From a beta proteobacterium KB13 (GTDB lineage Bacteria > Pseudomonadota > Gammaproteobacteria > Burkholderiales > Methylophilaceae), in the NCBI GenBank assembly GCA_000156155.1, contig DS995299.1:1107400-1171399 (forward strand): a stretch of 64,000 bases of DNA. The letters are read 5' to 3'. Position numbers and translations under genes: made by a program. Of the stretch, positions 10,282 to 20,376 are shown piece by piece; positions within the stretch are counted from its first letter, which is position 1; each line of letters opens with the position of its first letter. The notes beneath the pieces were generated by a model. It was not told the origin of the DNA and did not search any database. It saw only the letters and a list, made by a program, of their open reading frames with translations.

Positions 10282-12171
10282 CTATTCCTTAACCTTAAAT
10301 TTTTCCGTCAACTGCTTACAATAATTATCAAAGTCGATGTGCTCACGATTAGAAGTCATCGCTACAGCAAACTTCCTCGGTGATTTTTTTATCAGCCACA
10401 AACGAATTTCTTGGACATAAATCATACAAAAAATTCCAATCACTAGAAATAAAGACCCAATATACACCCATATTTTCCCTGGATCTTTGGTCAATTGCAT
10501 TCCACTAGCATAAATTTTTTGATACTCATTCAAAATGAGGAATGGACTGTCGCCATAGAAAAAACTGTCACTATAAGCATTTAAAGCATCCTGGAAAAAA
10601 TCATTTTCCACTAAGTTATTCGTGATTAGTTCTTGATTCATCGACTCAGCAAGAAAGTAAATGATTTTAATATAAGAGTCAGCAACTGACTCTTGATTCT
10701 CAACTGCAACTGAATCTTCAATCATGTTTGCAAGACCAGAATACCCACTTTTTAGGTAAACATTAAATATATCTTGGGTATTTTTTTTAAAGTTATCTTT
10801 TGCCTCAACACTATTGAGTGAGCTTGCTTGATCAGCTAGTTTGTTTATATTTTTAAGTAATAATTCTTCTGATCGAATATTTTTTAAAAACGTTTGATAA
10901 CCCTGAAGCGAAAGATCATTATCTGCAGGGATACGTAAAAACTTAAGTTCACTTTGTAAATCCTCTCGCACCCCACTCATAAAAAAGAATTTTTCATTTT
11001 CAGGAATCGGATTTTGATATGTTTGATACTCCACAGCCTGCCCGGAAGAGTTTCTGAATTTATACACTACACTCGGGCCTATATTCTGTGTTTTTAATTT
11101 GCCGTCTTTTTCGATCTGAAAAATATTAAATTCTCTAAAATCATCAAACTCAAAAACATATTCTTGTTGATCCGAATTAAATGAATTTTGTTTATACACT
11201 TCAGAGGATAAGCTCATGGGTTGATAGCGATTAAATAGATCCAACAACGTTAAATCTAGTTTAGAGCCACCATCTTGAAAGTCAGATTGATAAATCGTTA
11301 TGCCATCCATAGTAAATGGTTTATTAACAGAAATGGTTTCTGTGAACTCCTGTCCGTCTTTACGAATTTTAATATCGCTCAAAAAGGCTTTTGGTTGGCC
11401 AGTGGAGTAGTGCTCAATATGAAACTTATCCAATTTAATTTCAAAAGGAAGATGTTGAACAAGATAACCGTCTTTTACCCTTAACAGGGCCTTGTCATTT
11501 TTTTCTTGCTCATTTAATAATAATGTTGCACGGTAGGAAAAATTATTGATATCCAACTGACTCTCACCTGGGACCTCACTAAACTTGAGATTTCTTGATT
11601 CAATTTTTTTGAACCCAAATGATTCCTGAAGCTTGAAGTATAGATTTCCATCTAAAATACCACCAATACTTATTACAATGATGGCCAGATGAGTAAATAT
11701 GTATCCAAGTTTTTGTAGGTCGCCTTTTTTTGCTACAAGAATATCCTTATCATTGCTAGCTTTGATTCGAAAACCCTCTTTGTTAAGTATTTCTGATATG
11801 GAATTTAAAGAATGACTTGAAGAAAATTCATAATAATTTTTAAATTTTTTAAAAGAATCGTAACTTAAAGCACCCTGAAATCGACGAATATCTTTAATTA
11901 TTTTCGGAGAGTTTCTCGACACACAAAGTGAAGTTGAGACCACTAGGAATAATAAAATTATTAAGAACCAAAAAGCTTGGTAAATATTATAAACATCAAA
12001 AGCTTCAAAAATTGGAAACCAAAATTGTCCAAATTGAATCAGGTAATTATTGTAAGGCTCGCTTTGCTTAACAACTGTACCAATGATGGAAGCAATTGCT
12101 ACAACACTTAGCATTGTGATAGCGAAGCGCATCGTACTTAAAAGATGTAAAAATGATCTTGTTTTAGTCAC
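10282..12171 (-). CDS. resB: Cytochrome c biogenesis protein ResB/Ccs1
   Basis: 629-residue partner of CcsA. The N-terminus has three hydrophobic helices (roughly residues 15-35, 70-90 and 150-170), then a long periplasmic domain with FKLQESFGFKKIESRNLKF and FLSDIKIRKDGQEF. A fourth helix near residues 560-580 precedes a cytoplasmic tail. This topology is standard for ResB. About 64 bases separate it from cytochrome c4, with no visible terminator, so the three genes may be co-transcribed. Confidence 0.93.
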   Translation of the reverse strand: MTKTRSFLHLLSTMRFAITMLSVVAIASIIGTVVKQSEPYNNYLIQFGQFWFPIFEAFDVYNIYQAFWFLIILLFLVVSTSLCVSRNSPKIIKDIRRFQGALSYDSFKKFKNYYEFSSSHSLNSISEILNKEGFRIKASNDKDILVAKKGDLQKLGYIFTHLAIIVISIGGILDGNLYFKLQESFGFKKIESRNLKFSEVPGESQLDINNFSYRATLLLNEQEKNDKALLRVKDGYLVQHLPFEIKLDKFHIEHYSTGQPKAFLSDIKIRKDGQEFTETISVNKPFTMDGITIYQSDFQDGGSKLDLTLLDLFNRYQPMSLSSEVYKQNSFNSDQQEYVFEFDDFREFNIFQIEKDGKLKTQNIGPSVVYKFRNSSGQAVEYQTYQNPIPENEKFFFMSGVREDLQSELKFLRIPADNDLSLQGYQTFLKNIRSEELLLKNINKLADQASSLNSVEAKDNFKKNTQDIFNVYLKSGYSGLANMIEDSVAVENQESVADSYIKIIYFLAESMNQELITNNLVENDFFQDALNAYSDSFFYGDSPFLILNEYQKIYASGMQLTKDPGKIWVYIGSLFLVIGIFCMIYVQEIRLWLIKKSPRKFAVAMTSNREHIDFDNYCKQLTEKFKVKE

Positions 12172-12235
12172 TACAGATTTAAATAGGATTGTTCAAAAAA
12201 TTAATGACAAAAGATATTCACAAATGTTCGAATGA

Positions 12236-12835
12236 TTATCGTAAACCTTGAATGTAATCAGATACTGCATCCATTTCTTTTTCTGATAATTTTTCTGCAA
12301 TCATTCTCATGACTTTCTCAGAGTCATTTGCTCGCAACCCAGCTGAAAAGTTTTGTAATTGAGTTTTTATATAATCAGCATGCTGCGCATTCAGTCTCGG
12401 AAATTTTGAGGGAATACCGTGTCCAGAGGGTCCATGGCAACCTGCACAAGCTGGAACTTTCTTTTCCTTAATGCCTGCTCTAAAGATTTTTTCTCCAAGA
12501 CTTCCCTTACCATTTGAAGTTGCTTTAGATAACTTTAGATCTTGTTTAGAAAAATATTCTGCCAAACCTTTCATCTGATCTTCTGACAAATTAGCGACTA
12601 TCCCAGCCATCACTGCATTATCTCGCTCACCAGATTTATAATTCATCAATTGTTTATATAAATAGGACTCGTGTTGGGCTGATAATTTTGGGTTTGCAGT
12701 AACAACACTGTTACCATCCATTGCATGACAAGCCACACAGACATTTTGAACAATCTTTTCAACATTAATAGGTTCTGCTGATGCCATGTTCAGAAAAATT
12801 AAAGTAATAATAAAAATTAAATGTTTTTGAAACAT
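12236..12835 (-). CDS. Di-heme cytochrome c4
   Basis: 199-residue secreted cytochrome with two c-type heme sites, CVACHAMDG and CAGCHGPSG, one in each of two similar halves; this is the c4 (c553-like) arrangement. A signal peptide covers about residues 1-20, ending near MASA. The methionine-bearing regions NAVMAGIVANLS and EKVMRMIAEKLS supply the likely sixth heme ligands. It carries electrons to a terminal oxidase in the periplasm. Its gene is the head of the minus-strand block and faces engB across an 83-base gap. Confidence 0.94.
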   Translation of the reverse strand: MFQKHLIFIITLIFLNMASAEPINVEKIVQNVCVACHAMDGNSVVTANPKLSAQHESYLYKQLMNYKSGERDNAVMAGIVANLSEDQMKGLAEYFSKQDLKLSKATSNGKGSLGEKIFRAGIKEKKVPACAGCHGPSGHGIPSKFPRLNAQHADYIKTQLQNFSAGLRANDSEKVMRMIAEKLSEKEMDAVSDYIQGLR

Positions 12836-12906
12836 AATGTACCTAGAACTGTAATTAATTTAAGAAACATAATATTAAACCAAAAGCTTTCCCAATTGTA
12901 GTTTGA

Positions 12907-12912
12907 TATCAT
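12907..12912 (+). promoter_or_regulatory. Candidate -10 element for a leaderless engB transcript
   Basis: TATCAT lies exactly 6 bases before the engB ATG, and no Shine-Dalgarno is visible. If it is a sigma-70 -10 box, transcription would start at or next to the start codon. No good -35 hexamer is present, so this is only a candidate. Confidence 0.28.
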
Positions 12913-12918
12913 GTCGAT

Positions 12919-13530
12919 ATGTCAATAATTCATAATCTTAAATATATCCACTCCGCTCATTTCATCGATGATCTGCCTGAGGATACCGGATTTGAAATCG
13001 CTTTTGCTGGTCGCTCGAATGCCGGCAAATCAAGTGCTATTAACGCATTGGCGAACCATAACCGATTAGCCTATGTGAGTAAACAGCCGGGTCGGACACA
13101 ATTAATAAACTTTTTTCAATTACATCATAGTGATAATTTTAAGATTGTAGATCTTCCGGGGTATGGTTTTGCAAAAGTAAATATAGACATGAAGAAACAT
13201 TGGGACATTGTGTTGCCTCATTATTTACAAAAAAGACAAGCATTAGTCGGTCTAATTATTGTTATGGATATAAGGCATTCGTTAACCCCGCTTGATGATC
13301 AAATGATTCGATGGTTTATTCCAACAGGCAAGCCAATCCATATTTTATTAACAAAAGCGGATAAATTATCTAGAAACCAGACAAATCAAGAATTACAAAA
13401 ATTTAAGCAAAAATTAAAAAATTGTAATTTTGAAGCACCTATTTCCTTCCAAAGTTTTTCTAGTCTCAAAAAAGATGGGCTTGAGGGCGTAGAGGATATT
13501 TTTCTGAAGTGGCTACCCTTTAGTGGCTAA
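12919..13530 (+). CDS. engB: Ribosome biogenesis GTPase EngB/YsxC
   Basis: 203-residue small GTPase needed for assembly of the large ribosomal subunit. G1 GRSNAGKSS, G2 region PGRTQLINFF, G3 DLPGYGFAK, G4 LLTKADKLS and a G5-like SFSSLKKDG are all visible. Length is typical. The gene is divergent from cytochrome c4, a conserved arrangement in betaproteobacteria. Its end overlaps trmB on the other strand by 18 bases. No clear ribosome site precedes the ATG; see the candidate -10 at 12907. Confidence 0.96.
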   Translation: MSIIHNLKYIHSAHFIDDLPEDTGFEIAFAGRSNAGKSSAINALANHNRLAYVSKQPGRTQLINFFQLHHSDNFKIVDLPGYGFAKVNIDMKKHWDIVLPHYLQKRQALVGLIIVMDIRHSLTPLDDQMIRWFIPTGKPIHILLTKADKLSRNQTNQELQKFKQKLKNCNFEAPISFQSFSSLKKDGLEGVEDIFLKWLPFSG

Positions 13531-14184
13531 GATATCCCAGACCGCATGACCAAGACGCATCCCTCTTGATTCATACTTCGTTTCTGGTCTAAAATCCGGT
13601 CTTTCGAGAAAGTTATTGGTAGTTAATGTTAGGTTATTACTGGTTTTTATGACTTCAATAATTTCTAGGGCATAAGGCTCCCAGTCCGTTGCAATATGAA
13701 GAACCCCTCCATCTTTTAACTTTTTGATAATTAAATTTAAATTATCTTTATTCACTAACCTTCTCTTGTTGTGTCTTTTTTTATGCCATGGATCAGGGAA
13801 GAAGATATTAATTTTTGATAAAAAATTATCTTTGATCATGAACTGCAATACCTCAAGTGCGTCATGGGGAATAATTTTTATATTCGTAAGGTTATCCGCG
13901 CTTGATAATTTAATTAGATTTCCAATGCCAGGTTGGTGCACATCCGTCACAATATAATTGATATCAGAATTAGTATGAGCAATCGTAAAAGTTGCATCTC
14001 CCATACCAAAACCAATCTCAAAACAAAGAGGTTGTTCTGTTAAAAATAATTGCTCTACTTTTAGCAGCTCCTCTTTAAATTCTATTAAGAATGAGGGGCC
14101 ATGAACTTCTATTGCATTTTTTTGCGCTTTAGTCAGCCTACCCTGCCTCTTAACATAAGTTCTAATCGGTTTTTTTTGTTCCAT
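13513..14184 (-). CDS. trmB: tRNA (guanine-N7-)-methyltransferase
   Basis: 223-residue class I SAM methyltransferase that makes m7G46 in tRNA. The SAM motif is FEIGFGMGD, the family signature FPDPWHKKRHNKRRL, and the C-terminal motif ETKYESRGMRLGH. Length is standard. Three bases upstream ends the MidA-like gene, which suggests one transcript. The 3' end overlaps engB on the opposite strand. Confidence 0.96.
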   Translation of the reverse strand: MEQKKPIRTYVKRQGRLTKAQKNAIEVHGPSFLIEFKEELLKVEQLFLTEQPLCFEIGFGMGDATFTIAHTNSDINYIVTDVHQPGIGNLIKLSSADNLTNIKIIPHDALEVLQFMIKDNFLSKINIFFPDPWHKKRHNKRRLVNKDNLNLIIKKLKDGGVLHIATDWEPYALEIIEVIKTSNNLTLTTNNFLERPDFRPETKYESRGMRLGHAVWDILATKG

Positions 14185-14187
14185 ACA

Positions 14188-15279
14188 TTATAGAAGATGA
14201 GTTTTGTCGAAATTTATAAAGCCATTTAATGACGCTTGGCAACTTTTTGAAATGGCCATCACTTTTATCAACTCTCCCATTTCGGCTGGGCTAGTCAATA
14301 AATTAATGTCGCTTAATAACTTCAAATGGTCCTTCATTTCATTAGTATCTTCAATCTCTAAACCAAGGTTATTAAGGAAATGACTTTGGTGAGTATACCC
14401 TAAAATATTAAGGTTAAATTTTTGAGTTAAAAAGGCTAGGTGAGTAAAATTCACGTGGTATGTGATATCTTGCTCTCCTATATTTTCAAATATTTCTGTT
14501 AAAAGATTTTTCTTAAAGCCTCTTACTGTGCCATGTGGTCGACTTGAATTGAATAATTGTCTTTCATCCATGCCGTAATCAAAAATAAAGCACACCATTT
14601 GTTCTGCCCTAGCAAATTTTGTAAATATTTTTTGATAGCCTGGTGAATATTCAAAGTCAAAAGTTCCATCTCCAAGAGATAATTGGTAATCAAATTGTTT
14701 CTTATTTTCAGACAGCGCCCAAGAAAAGTTTTGGTTATCTACCCTAACCTTTTTTTCCATTATCTCGTTTTCAAATGAAGAAAATACATCTGTAGGAATT
14801 GCGTCAAATAATTCATTGGCAATAATGACACCGTTAAATTGATCGATAAAATCCTCAACCCATGTTATTTTTTTAAATAACTCGATTGGTAATTTGTCTT
14901 GTAATGCTTGAAGTTGGTATTGTTTTAATTCATGGCTTTTCTCAAGAATATAGTAATTATCTAAATAAATATTTCTTTCATATAAGTTAAGAATCACATC
15001 TACTGCCAGCTGCGCATTTCCCGCACCAATCTCTAAAATATTTCCCCGCACCTCTGAAAAGCATTGTTCAATTTGCTTTGTTAATGTGATGGCAAACGTT
15101 TGGCCTAACATTGGGGCTGTATAAAAGTCACCATGTTCCCCAAACTGATTAAACTGAGAAGAATAATAACCATAGTCTGGATCATATAGGCACATGTCCA
15201 TAAATTTTGAGAATGAAATAGATCCATCCATTTCATTTTGTATTGTTTCACAAATTTTATTTTTAAGAGCTGACTTCAT
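14188..15279 (-). CDS. SAM-dependent methyltransferase, MidA/NDUFAF7-like (DUF185)
   Basis: 363-residue protein of the MidA family. The N-terminal signature FSKFMDMCLYDPDYGYY and GDFYTAPMLGQTFA are followed by the SAM-binding LEIGAGNAQLAVDVI and IIANELFDAIPTDVF. Mitochondrial NDUFAF7 methylates an arginine in complex I; the substrate of bacterial members is mostly unknown. It is divergent from the pteridine-reductase-like gene across 52 bases and is likely co-transcribed with trmB. Confidence 0.9.
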   Translation of the reverse strand: MKSALKNKICETIQNEMDGSISFSKFMDMCLYDPDYGYYSSQFNQFGEHGDFYTAPMLGQTFAITLTKQIEQCFSEVRGNILEIGAGNAQLAVDVILNLYERNIYLDNYYILEKSHELKQYQLQALQDKLPIELFKKITWVEDFIDQFNGVIIANELFDAIPTDVFSSFENEIMEKKVRVDNQNFSWALSENKKQFDYQLSLGDGTFDFEYSPGYQKIFTKFARAEQMVCFIFDYGMDERQLFNSSRPHGTVRGFKKNLLTEIFENIGEQDITYHVNFTHLAFLTQKFNLNILGYTHQSHFLNNLGLEIEDTNEMKDHLKLLSDINLLTSPAEMGELIKVMAISKSCQASLNGFINFDKTHLL

Positions 15280-15319
15280 TTTTGATCAATAAAACCATCG
15301 TATAGACATTTGCATCATT

Positions 15320-15325
15320 TATAAT
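15320..15325 (+). promoter_or_regulatory. Candidate -10 element for a leaderless SDR transcript
   Basis: A perfect TATAAT lies 6 bases before the ATG at 15332, and the bases between (ATGTGA) offer no ribosome site. Transcription would begin on the start codon. The hexamer at the usual -35 distance is poor. Confidence 0.35.
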
Positions 15326-15331
15326 ATGTGA

Positions 15332-16084
15332 ATGACAGAGAATATCACAAATAAAACTGCACTCATTACTGGTGGGGCTAGAAGAATTGGCGCTCACATT
15401 TCTGAATATCTGCATGGGAAAGGGATGAATGTTCTGATTCACTATCGGCAGTCAGAAACCGAGGCAAAAAAATTAAAGGCAAAACTCAATAAAAGAAGAA
15501 AAAATTCAGCAGAAATTTTTCAAGCTAACTTAAATGATGAAAATGTCTATAAAGATCTCATCGACTTTACAACTAAACATTTTAAGAGGCTTGATTTTTT
15601 AATTAATAACGCATCATCTTATTATCCAACCCCGTTAAATAAATTAAACATCGCTGACTGGAACGATCTTTTGGGAAGTAATTTAAAGGCTCCTTTATTT
15701 CTAGCCAAACATGCTGCACCTTACCTAGAAATAACCAAAGGGTCGATAGTGAATATTACCGACACTCATATCAAGAGTCCTAAAAAAAGTTATATCATCT
15801 ACTCAATAGCCAAAGCTGGGTTGGTGACCTTAACTCATTCTCTGGCTCAGGAATTATCTCCAAATATTAGAGTAAACGCTGTAGCTCCAGGTCCTATTCT
15901 ATGGCCTGAAGATAAGAATGAATTTTCAAAAACTTATCGAGAAAAAGTTGTTAAAGAAACATTATTAAAAAAAATAGGTGATCCATCTGATATATCAGAA
16001 GCCATTTTTTATTTGTTAACTAGCGCTTCTTACACCACCGGTCATGTTCTAGAGGTAGACGGTGGCAGATCATTTTCATTATGA
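15332..16084 (+). CDS. Short-chain dehydrogenase, FolM/pteridine reductase type
   Basis: 250-residue NADPH-type SDR. The cofactor motif [11 protein letters not shown] carries the Arg pair typical of FolM and pteridine reductases. INNASSY, and the catalytic serine, tyrosine and lysine ([11 protein letters not shown]) follow; the end is [12 protein letters not shown]. Likely reduces dihydromonapterin or dihydrofolate. That substrate call is from family resemblance and is not certain. It overlaps ttcA by 4 bases, so the two are coupled. Confidence 0.82.
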   Translation: MTENITNKTALITGGARRIGAHISEYLHGKGMNVLIHYRQSETEAKKLKAKLNKRRKNSAEIFQANLNDENVYKDLIDFTTKHFKRLDFLINNASSYYPTPLNKLNIADWNDLLGSNLKAPLFLAKHAAPYLEITKGSIVNITDTHIKSPKKSYIIYSIAKAGLVTLTHSLAQELSPNIRVNAVAPGPILWPEDKNEFSKTYREKVVKETLLKKIGDPSDISEAIFYLLTSASYTTGHVLEVDGGRSFSL

Positions 16085-16914
16085 GCAAAGACCCTTTTTT
16101 ACCCAATAATGTCAGTGGAAATTTTATTAAATTAAGAAATAAATTAATCTCTGCAACCGGAAAAGCAATCGCAGACTTTAATATGATCGAAGATAAAGAT
16201 GTTGTGATGGTGTGTCTGAGTGGAGGTAAAGATTCTTATACACTACTCTCACTTCTATCAGCTCTAAGGAAAAGGGCTCCGATTGATTTTTCAATCGTTG
16301 CTATGAACCTGGACCAAAAACAGCCAGGGTTTCCAGAAAATGTCCTACCCGATTATTTAAATAGCCATGGTGTGGATTACAAAATTATTACTGAAGACAC
16401 CTACTCTATCGTGAAAGAAAAAATACCTGAGGGTAAAACAACTTGTTCATTATGCTCAAGACTAAGAAGAGGAATTATTTATAGAGTTGCCAGAGAAATT
16501 GGTGCCAATAAGATTGCATTGGGGCACCATAAAAATGATATTGTTGAAACATTTTTTATGAATATGTTTTTTGGTTCTAAATTAAAGTCGATGCCACCAA
16601 AATTATTATCTGATGATCAGACTAATATTGTTATTCGACCCCTAGCTTACATTGAGGAAAAAGATATCATCTCTTTTTCCAAAACCATGAATTATCCAAT
16701 CATTCCATGTAATTTATGTGGATCTCAAGAAAACTTACAAAGAAATAAGATAAAGTCCATGCTTAATTCTTGGGAAAAAGAACAACCTGGGCGCATAAAT
16801 AATATTTTCCAATCACTCACGAATGTAGAACCCTCTCACCTTGCAGATACAAATCTCTATGATTTTAAAAATCTAAAAAAATTAAAAAAAATTTTCGATA
16901 TCTCTAATCATTAA
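16081..16914 (+). CDS. ttcA: tRNA cytidine(32) 2-thiolation enzyme TtcA
   Basis: 277-residue PP-loop ATPase that installs s2C at position 32 of some tRNAs, using a [4Fe-4S] cluster. The PP loop is [12 protein letters not shown]. Two CxxC motifs, [12 protein letters not shown] and [10 protein letters not shown], hold the cluster cysteines. Another family mark is [19 protein letters not shown]. Its start is embedded in the end of the SDR gene. About 65 bases follow before topA. Confidence 0.95.
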   Translation: MSKDPFLPNNVSGNFIKLRNKLISATGKAIADFNMIEDKDVVMVCLSGGKDSYTLLSLLSALRKRAPIDFSIVAMNLDQKQPGFPENVLPDYLNSHGVDYKIITEDTYSIVKEKIPEGKTTCSLCSRLRRGIIYRVAREIGANKIALGHHKNDIVETFFMNMFFGSKLKSMPPKLLSDDQTNIVIRPLAYIEEKDIISFSKTMNYPIIPCNLCGSQENLQRNKIKSMLNSWEKEQPGRINNIFQSLTNVEPSHLADTNLYDFKNLKKLKKIFDISNH

Positions 16915-16925
16915 TTTTTACAAAC

Positions 16926-16954
16926 TTGTCATTTTAATTTTTTCTATTTATGAT
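16926..16954 (+). promoter_or_regulatory. Sigma-70-type promoter for topA
   Basis: TTGTCA at 16926-16931 and TATGAT at 16949-16954 are separated by 17 bases, each one or two mismatches from consensus. The predicted start near 16961 gives a leader of about 19 bases before the topA ATG. It is the best promoter match noticed in the window. Confidence 0.6.
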
Positions 16955-16979
16955 GCTCTTTCGATTTGAAAGATAAACT

Positions 16980-19451
16980 ATGAGCAAATTATTAATTGTT
17001 GAATCACCATCCAAAGCCAAAACTATTAATAAATACCTTGGAGGTGACTTTAATGTTCTCGCATCTTATGGGCACGTCAGAGACCTTTTACCAAAATCAG
17101 GTGCAATTAATACAGATTCTTTCGAAATGGAATACGCGCTCATTGATCGAAATAAAAAATATCTTGATGCCATCATTACTGCCGCCAAGAAGTCTGATGA
17201 AATATATCTCGCCACCGATCCTGACCGCGAAGGCGAAGCTATTTCATGGCATATTGTAGAAATTCTTAAATCGAAAAAAATTTCTGCAGAACAAAAAATC
17301 ATTAAAAGAGTGATCTTTGAAGAGATTACCAAAGATGCAATTCAGCAGGCAATCACAAAACCAAGAGATGTTTCTATGTCTCTAGTCAATGCTCAACAAG
17401 CTCGAAGAGCGCTTGATTATCTCGTTGGCTTTAACTTATCTCCGTTGCTATGGAAAAAGATACGACGTGGCCTCTCAGCCGGGAGAGTTCAGAGCCCTGC
17501 CCTCAGATTAATTTGTGAGAGGGAAGCTGAAATTCAGAAGTTTGAATCAAAAGAATATTGGAGCATTCATCTAGAAGCTACAAAAAAGAGTTCGCAATTT
17601 TCTTCAAAATTGATTCAACTAAATAATGAAAAAGTTGAACAATTTACTATCACATCAGAAAAAGATCAGGAACAAATTGTTGGTGATTTGCTTTTGAAAT
17701 CATCTGGCAAATGTCGTGTTGGGCGAGTGGATAAAAAGAAGAGAACCCGGAATCCAGCACCACCTTTCACAACATCCACATTACAACAAGAGGCAGTGAG
17801 AAAGTTGGGATTCACCACCAGCAGAACGATGCGAATTGCACAGCAGTTGTATGAAGGAATTTCTTTAGCGGAGGGAACTGTTGGGCTGATCACCTATATG
17901 CGAACAGACTCTTTCAGCTTATCCAACGAGGCACTCGGTCAGATTAGAAATTACATCAAAACAACCTATGATGAAAATTACCTTCCATCAAATTCAATTG
18001 GTTATAAGACAAAATCTAAGAATGCCCAAGAAGCCCACGAGGCAATTCGTCCTACAGACATTCAGAGAGTACCAGCAAAAATCAAACAATTCCTCACGCC
18101 AGAACAATTTAAACTGTATGAGATTATCTGGAAAAGGGCCATCGCTTGTCAGATGACTCCGGCTCAGTTTGATGCGGTAAGCATTGATCTTGAGGTTGGC
18201 AAAGGTGAATCAATTTTTAGAGCAAATGGACAAACGCTGCGCTTCCCTGGATTTATGGCACTCTATATTGAGGGTGATGATGATAAAGAGAATGATGATG
18301 CCGATGATAAAAAAATACCTGATCTAGAGATTGGTGAGGAGTTATCCGTAAAAAAAATCTATGGTTCACAGCACTTTACTGAACCTCCACCCCGATATAG
18401 TGAGGCAAGCCTAGTAAAGACCTTGGAAGAGTATGGAATCGGACGTCCATCAACTTATGCTTCAATTATATCTACCCTTCAAGATCGTGAATATGTCTTA
18501 CTTGATAAAAAAAGATTTACTCCCACGGATGTTGGAATCGTAGTAAATAAATTCTTGACCGAACATTTTGATAAGTACGTAGATTATGAATTTACGGCGA
18601 ACCTTGAATCAGATCTCGATGAGATTGCTGCCGACACAAAAGAATGGGTTCCTATTCTGAAAAATTTTTGGCAGGACTTCAATCAACAAATATCTGATAA
18701 AGAGAATATTGATCGAGCAGCCATTACTCAAGAAGACATTAATGAATCTTGTCCAAAATGTGGTCAGGCATTATTTTCAAGATTAGGTCGTAGAGGAAAA
18801 TTTATTGGTTGTTCTGGCTATCCAGATTGTGATTACACACGTAATGTTAACGAAGAAGATGGTGCCAATGAACCACAGGTCATCTTTCATGATCAAGAAA
18901 CTGACAAGGATGTATTGTTATTAAGGGGTCCCTATGGACCCTATCTTCAAATCGGAGTGCCCGAGGAAGATAGTAAAACTAAACCCAAACGAGTTTCAAT
19001 ACCCCCTAATATTCCTATCAGCAGCGTCAATGAGCAGGTTGCTAAACAATTAATGAGCCTCCCTTTGGCGTTAGGAGATTACCCAGAAACAGGCAAACCC
19101 ATTGTTGCAAATATTGGTCGCTTTGGACCCTATGTGAGCCATGACGGAAAATTTAAATCCATACCCAAGGCTGATAACATCTTCGACATTACTTTCGATA
19201 GAGCCGTTGAGCTGGTTGCAGAGCTGATTGAAAAAAATAAACCCCTAAGAGTAATTGGAGCAGACACCAATACATCTGAGGATATAGAGGTACTCAAAGG
19301 AAGATGGGGTCCATATTTGCAAAGGGGTAAAGCTAAGGCGCCACTAAGCCAGAAGTATGATTATGAAAAAATCACTCTTGAAGAAGCGATGCAAATTATT
19401 GAAGCTAAGTTGGAACGAGAAAAAGCTTCTAAAAAGAAAAAAAAGAAATAA
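16980..19451 (+). CDS. topA: DNA topoisomerase I
   Basis: 823-residue type IA topoisomerase that relaxes negative supercoils. The N-terminal Toprim domain starts LLIVESPSKAKTINKYLG and has the acidic DPDREGEAISWH. The catalytic tyrosine lies in VGLITYMRTDSF. One four-cysteine zinc motif (CPKCGQ...CSGYPDCDY) near residue 590 is followed by C-terminal repeats such as LRGPYGPYLQIG, IGRFGPYVSHDG and LKGRWGPYLQRG. The tail is lysine-rich. In many betaproteobacteria topA follows smg; here it follows ttcA. It converges on pbpG with one base between stops. Confidence 0.97.
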   Translation: MSKLLIVESPSKAKTINKYLGGDFNVLASYGHVRDLLPKSGAINTDSFEMEYALIDRNKKYLDAIITAAKKSDEIYLATDPDREGEAISWHIVEILKSKKISAEQKIIKRVIFEEITKDAIQQAITKPRDVSMSLVNAQQARRALDYLVGFNLSPLLWKKIRRGLSAGRVQSPALRLICEREAEIQKFESKEYWSIHLEATKKSSQFSSKLIQLNNEKVEQFTITSEKDQEQIVGDLLLKSSGKCRVGRVDKKKRTRNPAPPFTTSTLQQEAVRKLGFTTSRTMRIAQQLYEGISLAEGTVGLITYMRTDSFSLSNEALGQIRNYIKTTYDENYLPSNSIGYKTKSKNAQEAHEAIRPTDIQRVPAKIKQFLTPEQFKLYEIIWKRAIACQMTPAQFDAVSIDLEVGKGESIFRANGQTLRFPGFMALYIEGDDDKENDDADDKKIPDLEIGEELSVKKIYGSQHFTEPPPRYSEASLVKTLEEYGIGRPSTYASIISTLQDREYVLLDKKRFTPTDVGIVVNKFLTEHFDKYVDYEFTANLESDLDEIAADTKEWVPILKNFWQDFNQQISDKENIDRAAITQEDINESCPKCGQALFSRLGRRGKFIGCSGYPDCDYTRNVNEEDGANEPQVIFHDQETDKDVLLLRGPYGPYLQIGVPEEDSKTKPKRVSIPPNIPISSVNEQVAKQLMSLPLALGDYPETGKPIVANIGRFGPYVSHDGKFKSIPKADNIFDITFDRAVELVAELIEKNKPLRVIGADTNTSEDIEVLKGRWGPYLQRGKAKAPLSQKYDYEKITLEEAMQIIEAKLEREKASKKKKKK

Positions 19452-19452
19452 A

Positions 19453-20310
19453 TTACTTTGAAGCTAAGTTGGCTTGCATATGCACGTTCTCAAGCCATTT
19501 TTTTACTCTTTTTGCGTCTGCAGTCCTGGTGTACTTTCCGTAAGACTTTAAAAATACCATAATGATCGGCTTGTCCATGACCTTGGTTTGCATTATCAGA
19601 CATTTTCCAGCCTCCCGGATATAACCTGTCTTAGAGATATCAATATCCCACAATCCTTGCCTCACCAATAAATTTGTATTGTTATAATTCAATCGAATTT
19701 TTTTATTCTTAATGTAAGCTTCATAGTATGAGGAAGTGGAAAGCTCCCTGATGATTGGATATTGCTGAGCCGCCTGCGTCATCTTTACCAAATCAATGGC
19801 GGTGGAAATATTATTTTTATCAAGACCAGTTGGGTCTGCAAATGAGGTATCATCCATCCCCAGCTGTTTGGCTTTAACATTCATCGCCTGCACAAAGGCT
19901 TTTTTTCCTCCTGGGTATGAATTGGATAGTGCGGATGCTGCTCGATTGTCAGATGCAATCAAAGCAATAGATAATAATTCTTTTCGTGTCAATTCTGATC
20001 CAAGCCATAAACGTGACTTAGTGCCTTTGATTCTATCTTGATCTTTTTTTGTAATTTTTACTTTTTCATTTAAATCTAAATTTGAATCGATCAACACCAT
20101 CGCGGTCATTAATTTGGTTAATGAAGCAATCGCACTTTTTTCGTTGGCCTTTTTTTGAAAAATAATATCTCCTGAATCAGCGTCATATATGATTGCTTTT
20201 GGAGACTTAATGGTTAGTTGATTGTAGTATTTGGAGTAGTCAAAGTATTCTGCAAATGCAAAATTGTTAATCAATAGAATGAATAATGTAGCTACTAATC
20301 TTTTAAACAT
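19453..20310 (-). CDS. pbpG: D-alanyl-D-alanine endopeptidase, PBP7-like
   Basis: 285-residue secreted serine peptidase of the S11 family, which cleaves peptidoglycan cross-links. A signal peptide occupies about residues 1-20 (ending NNFAFA). The three penicillin-binding motifs are present: SxxK as SLTK in AIASLTKLMTAM, SxN as SDN in IASDNRAASAL, and KTG in ISKTGYIREAG. No C-terminal anchor domain is seen, which favours PBP7 over PBP5. It is divergent from gcvH. Confidence 0.91.
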   Translation of the reverse strand: MFKRLVATLFILLINNFAFAEYFDYSKYYNQLTIKSPKAIIYDADSGDIIFQKKANEKSAIASLTKLMTAMVLIDSNLDLNEKVKITKKDQDRIKGTKSRLWLGSELTRKELLSIALIASDNRAASALSNSYPGGKKAFVQAMNVKAKQLGMDDTSFADPTGLDKNNISTAIDLVKMTQAAQQYPIIRELSTSSYYEAYIKNKKIRLNYNNTNLLVRQGLWDIDISKTGYIREAGKCLIMQTKVMDKPIIMVFLKSYGKYTRTADAKRVKKWLENVHMQANLASK

Positions 20311-20376
20311 ACTTTTAAAAGTTTATTTATTTTGCTAATCATATACAATTATTTTTTCTTTGTCACACAATTGCGT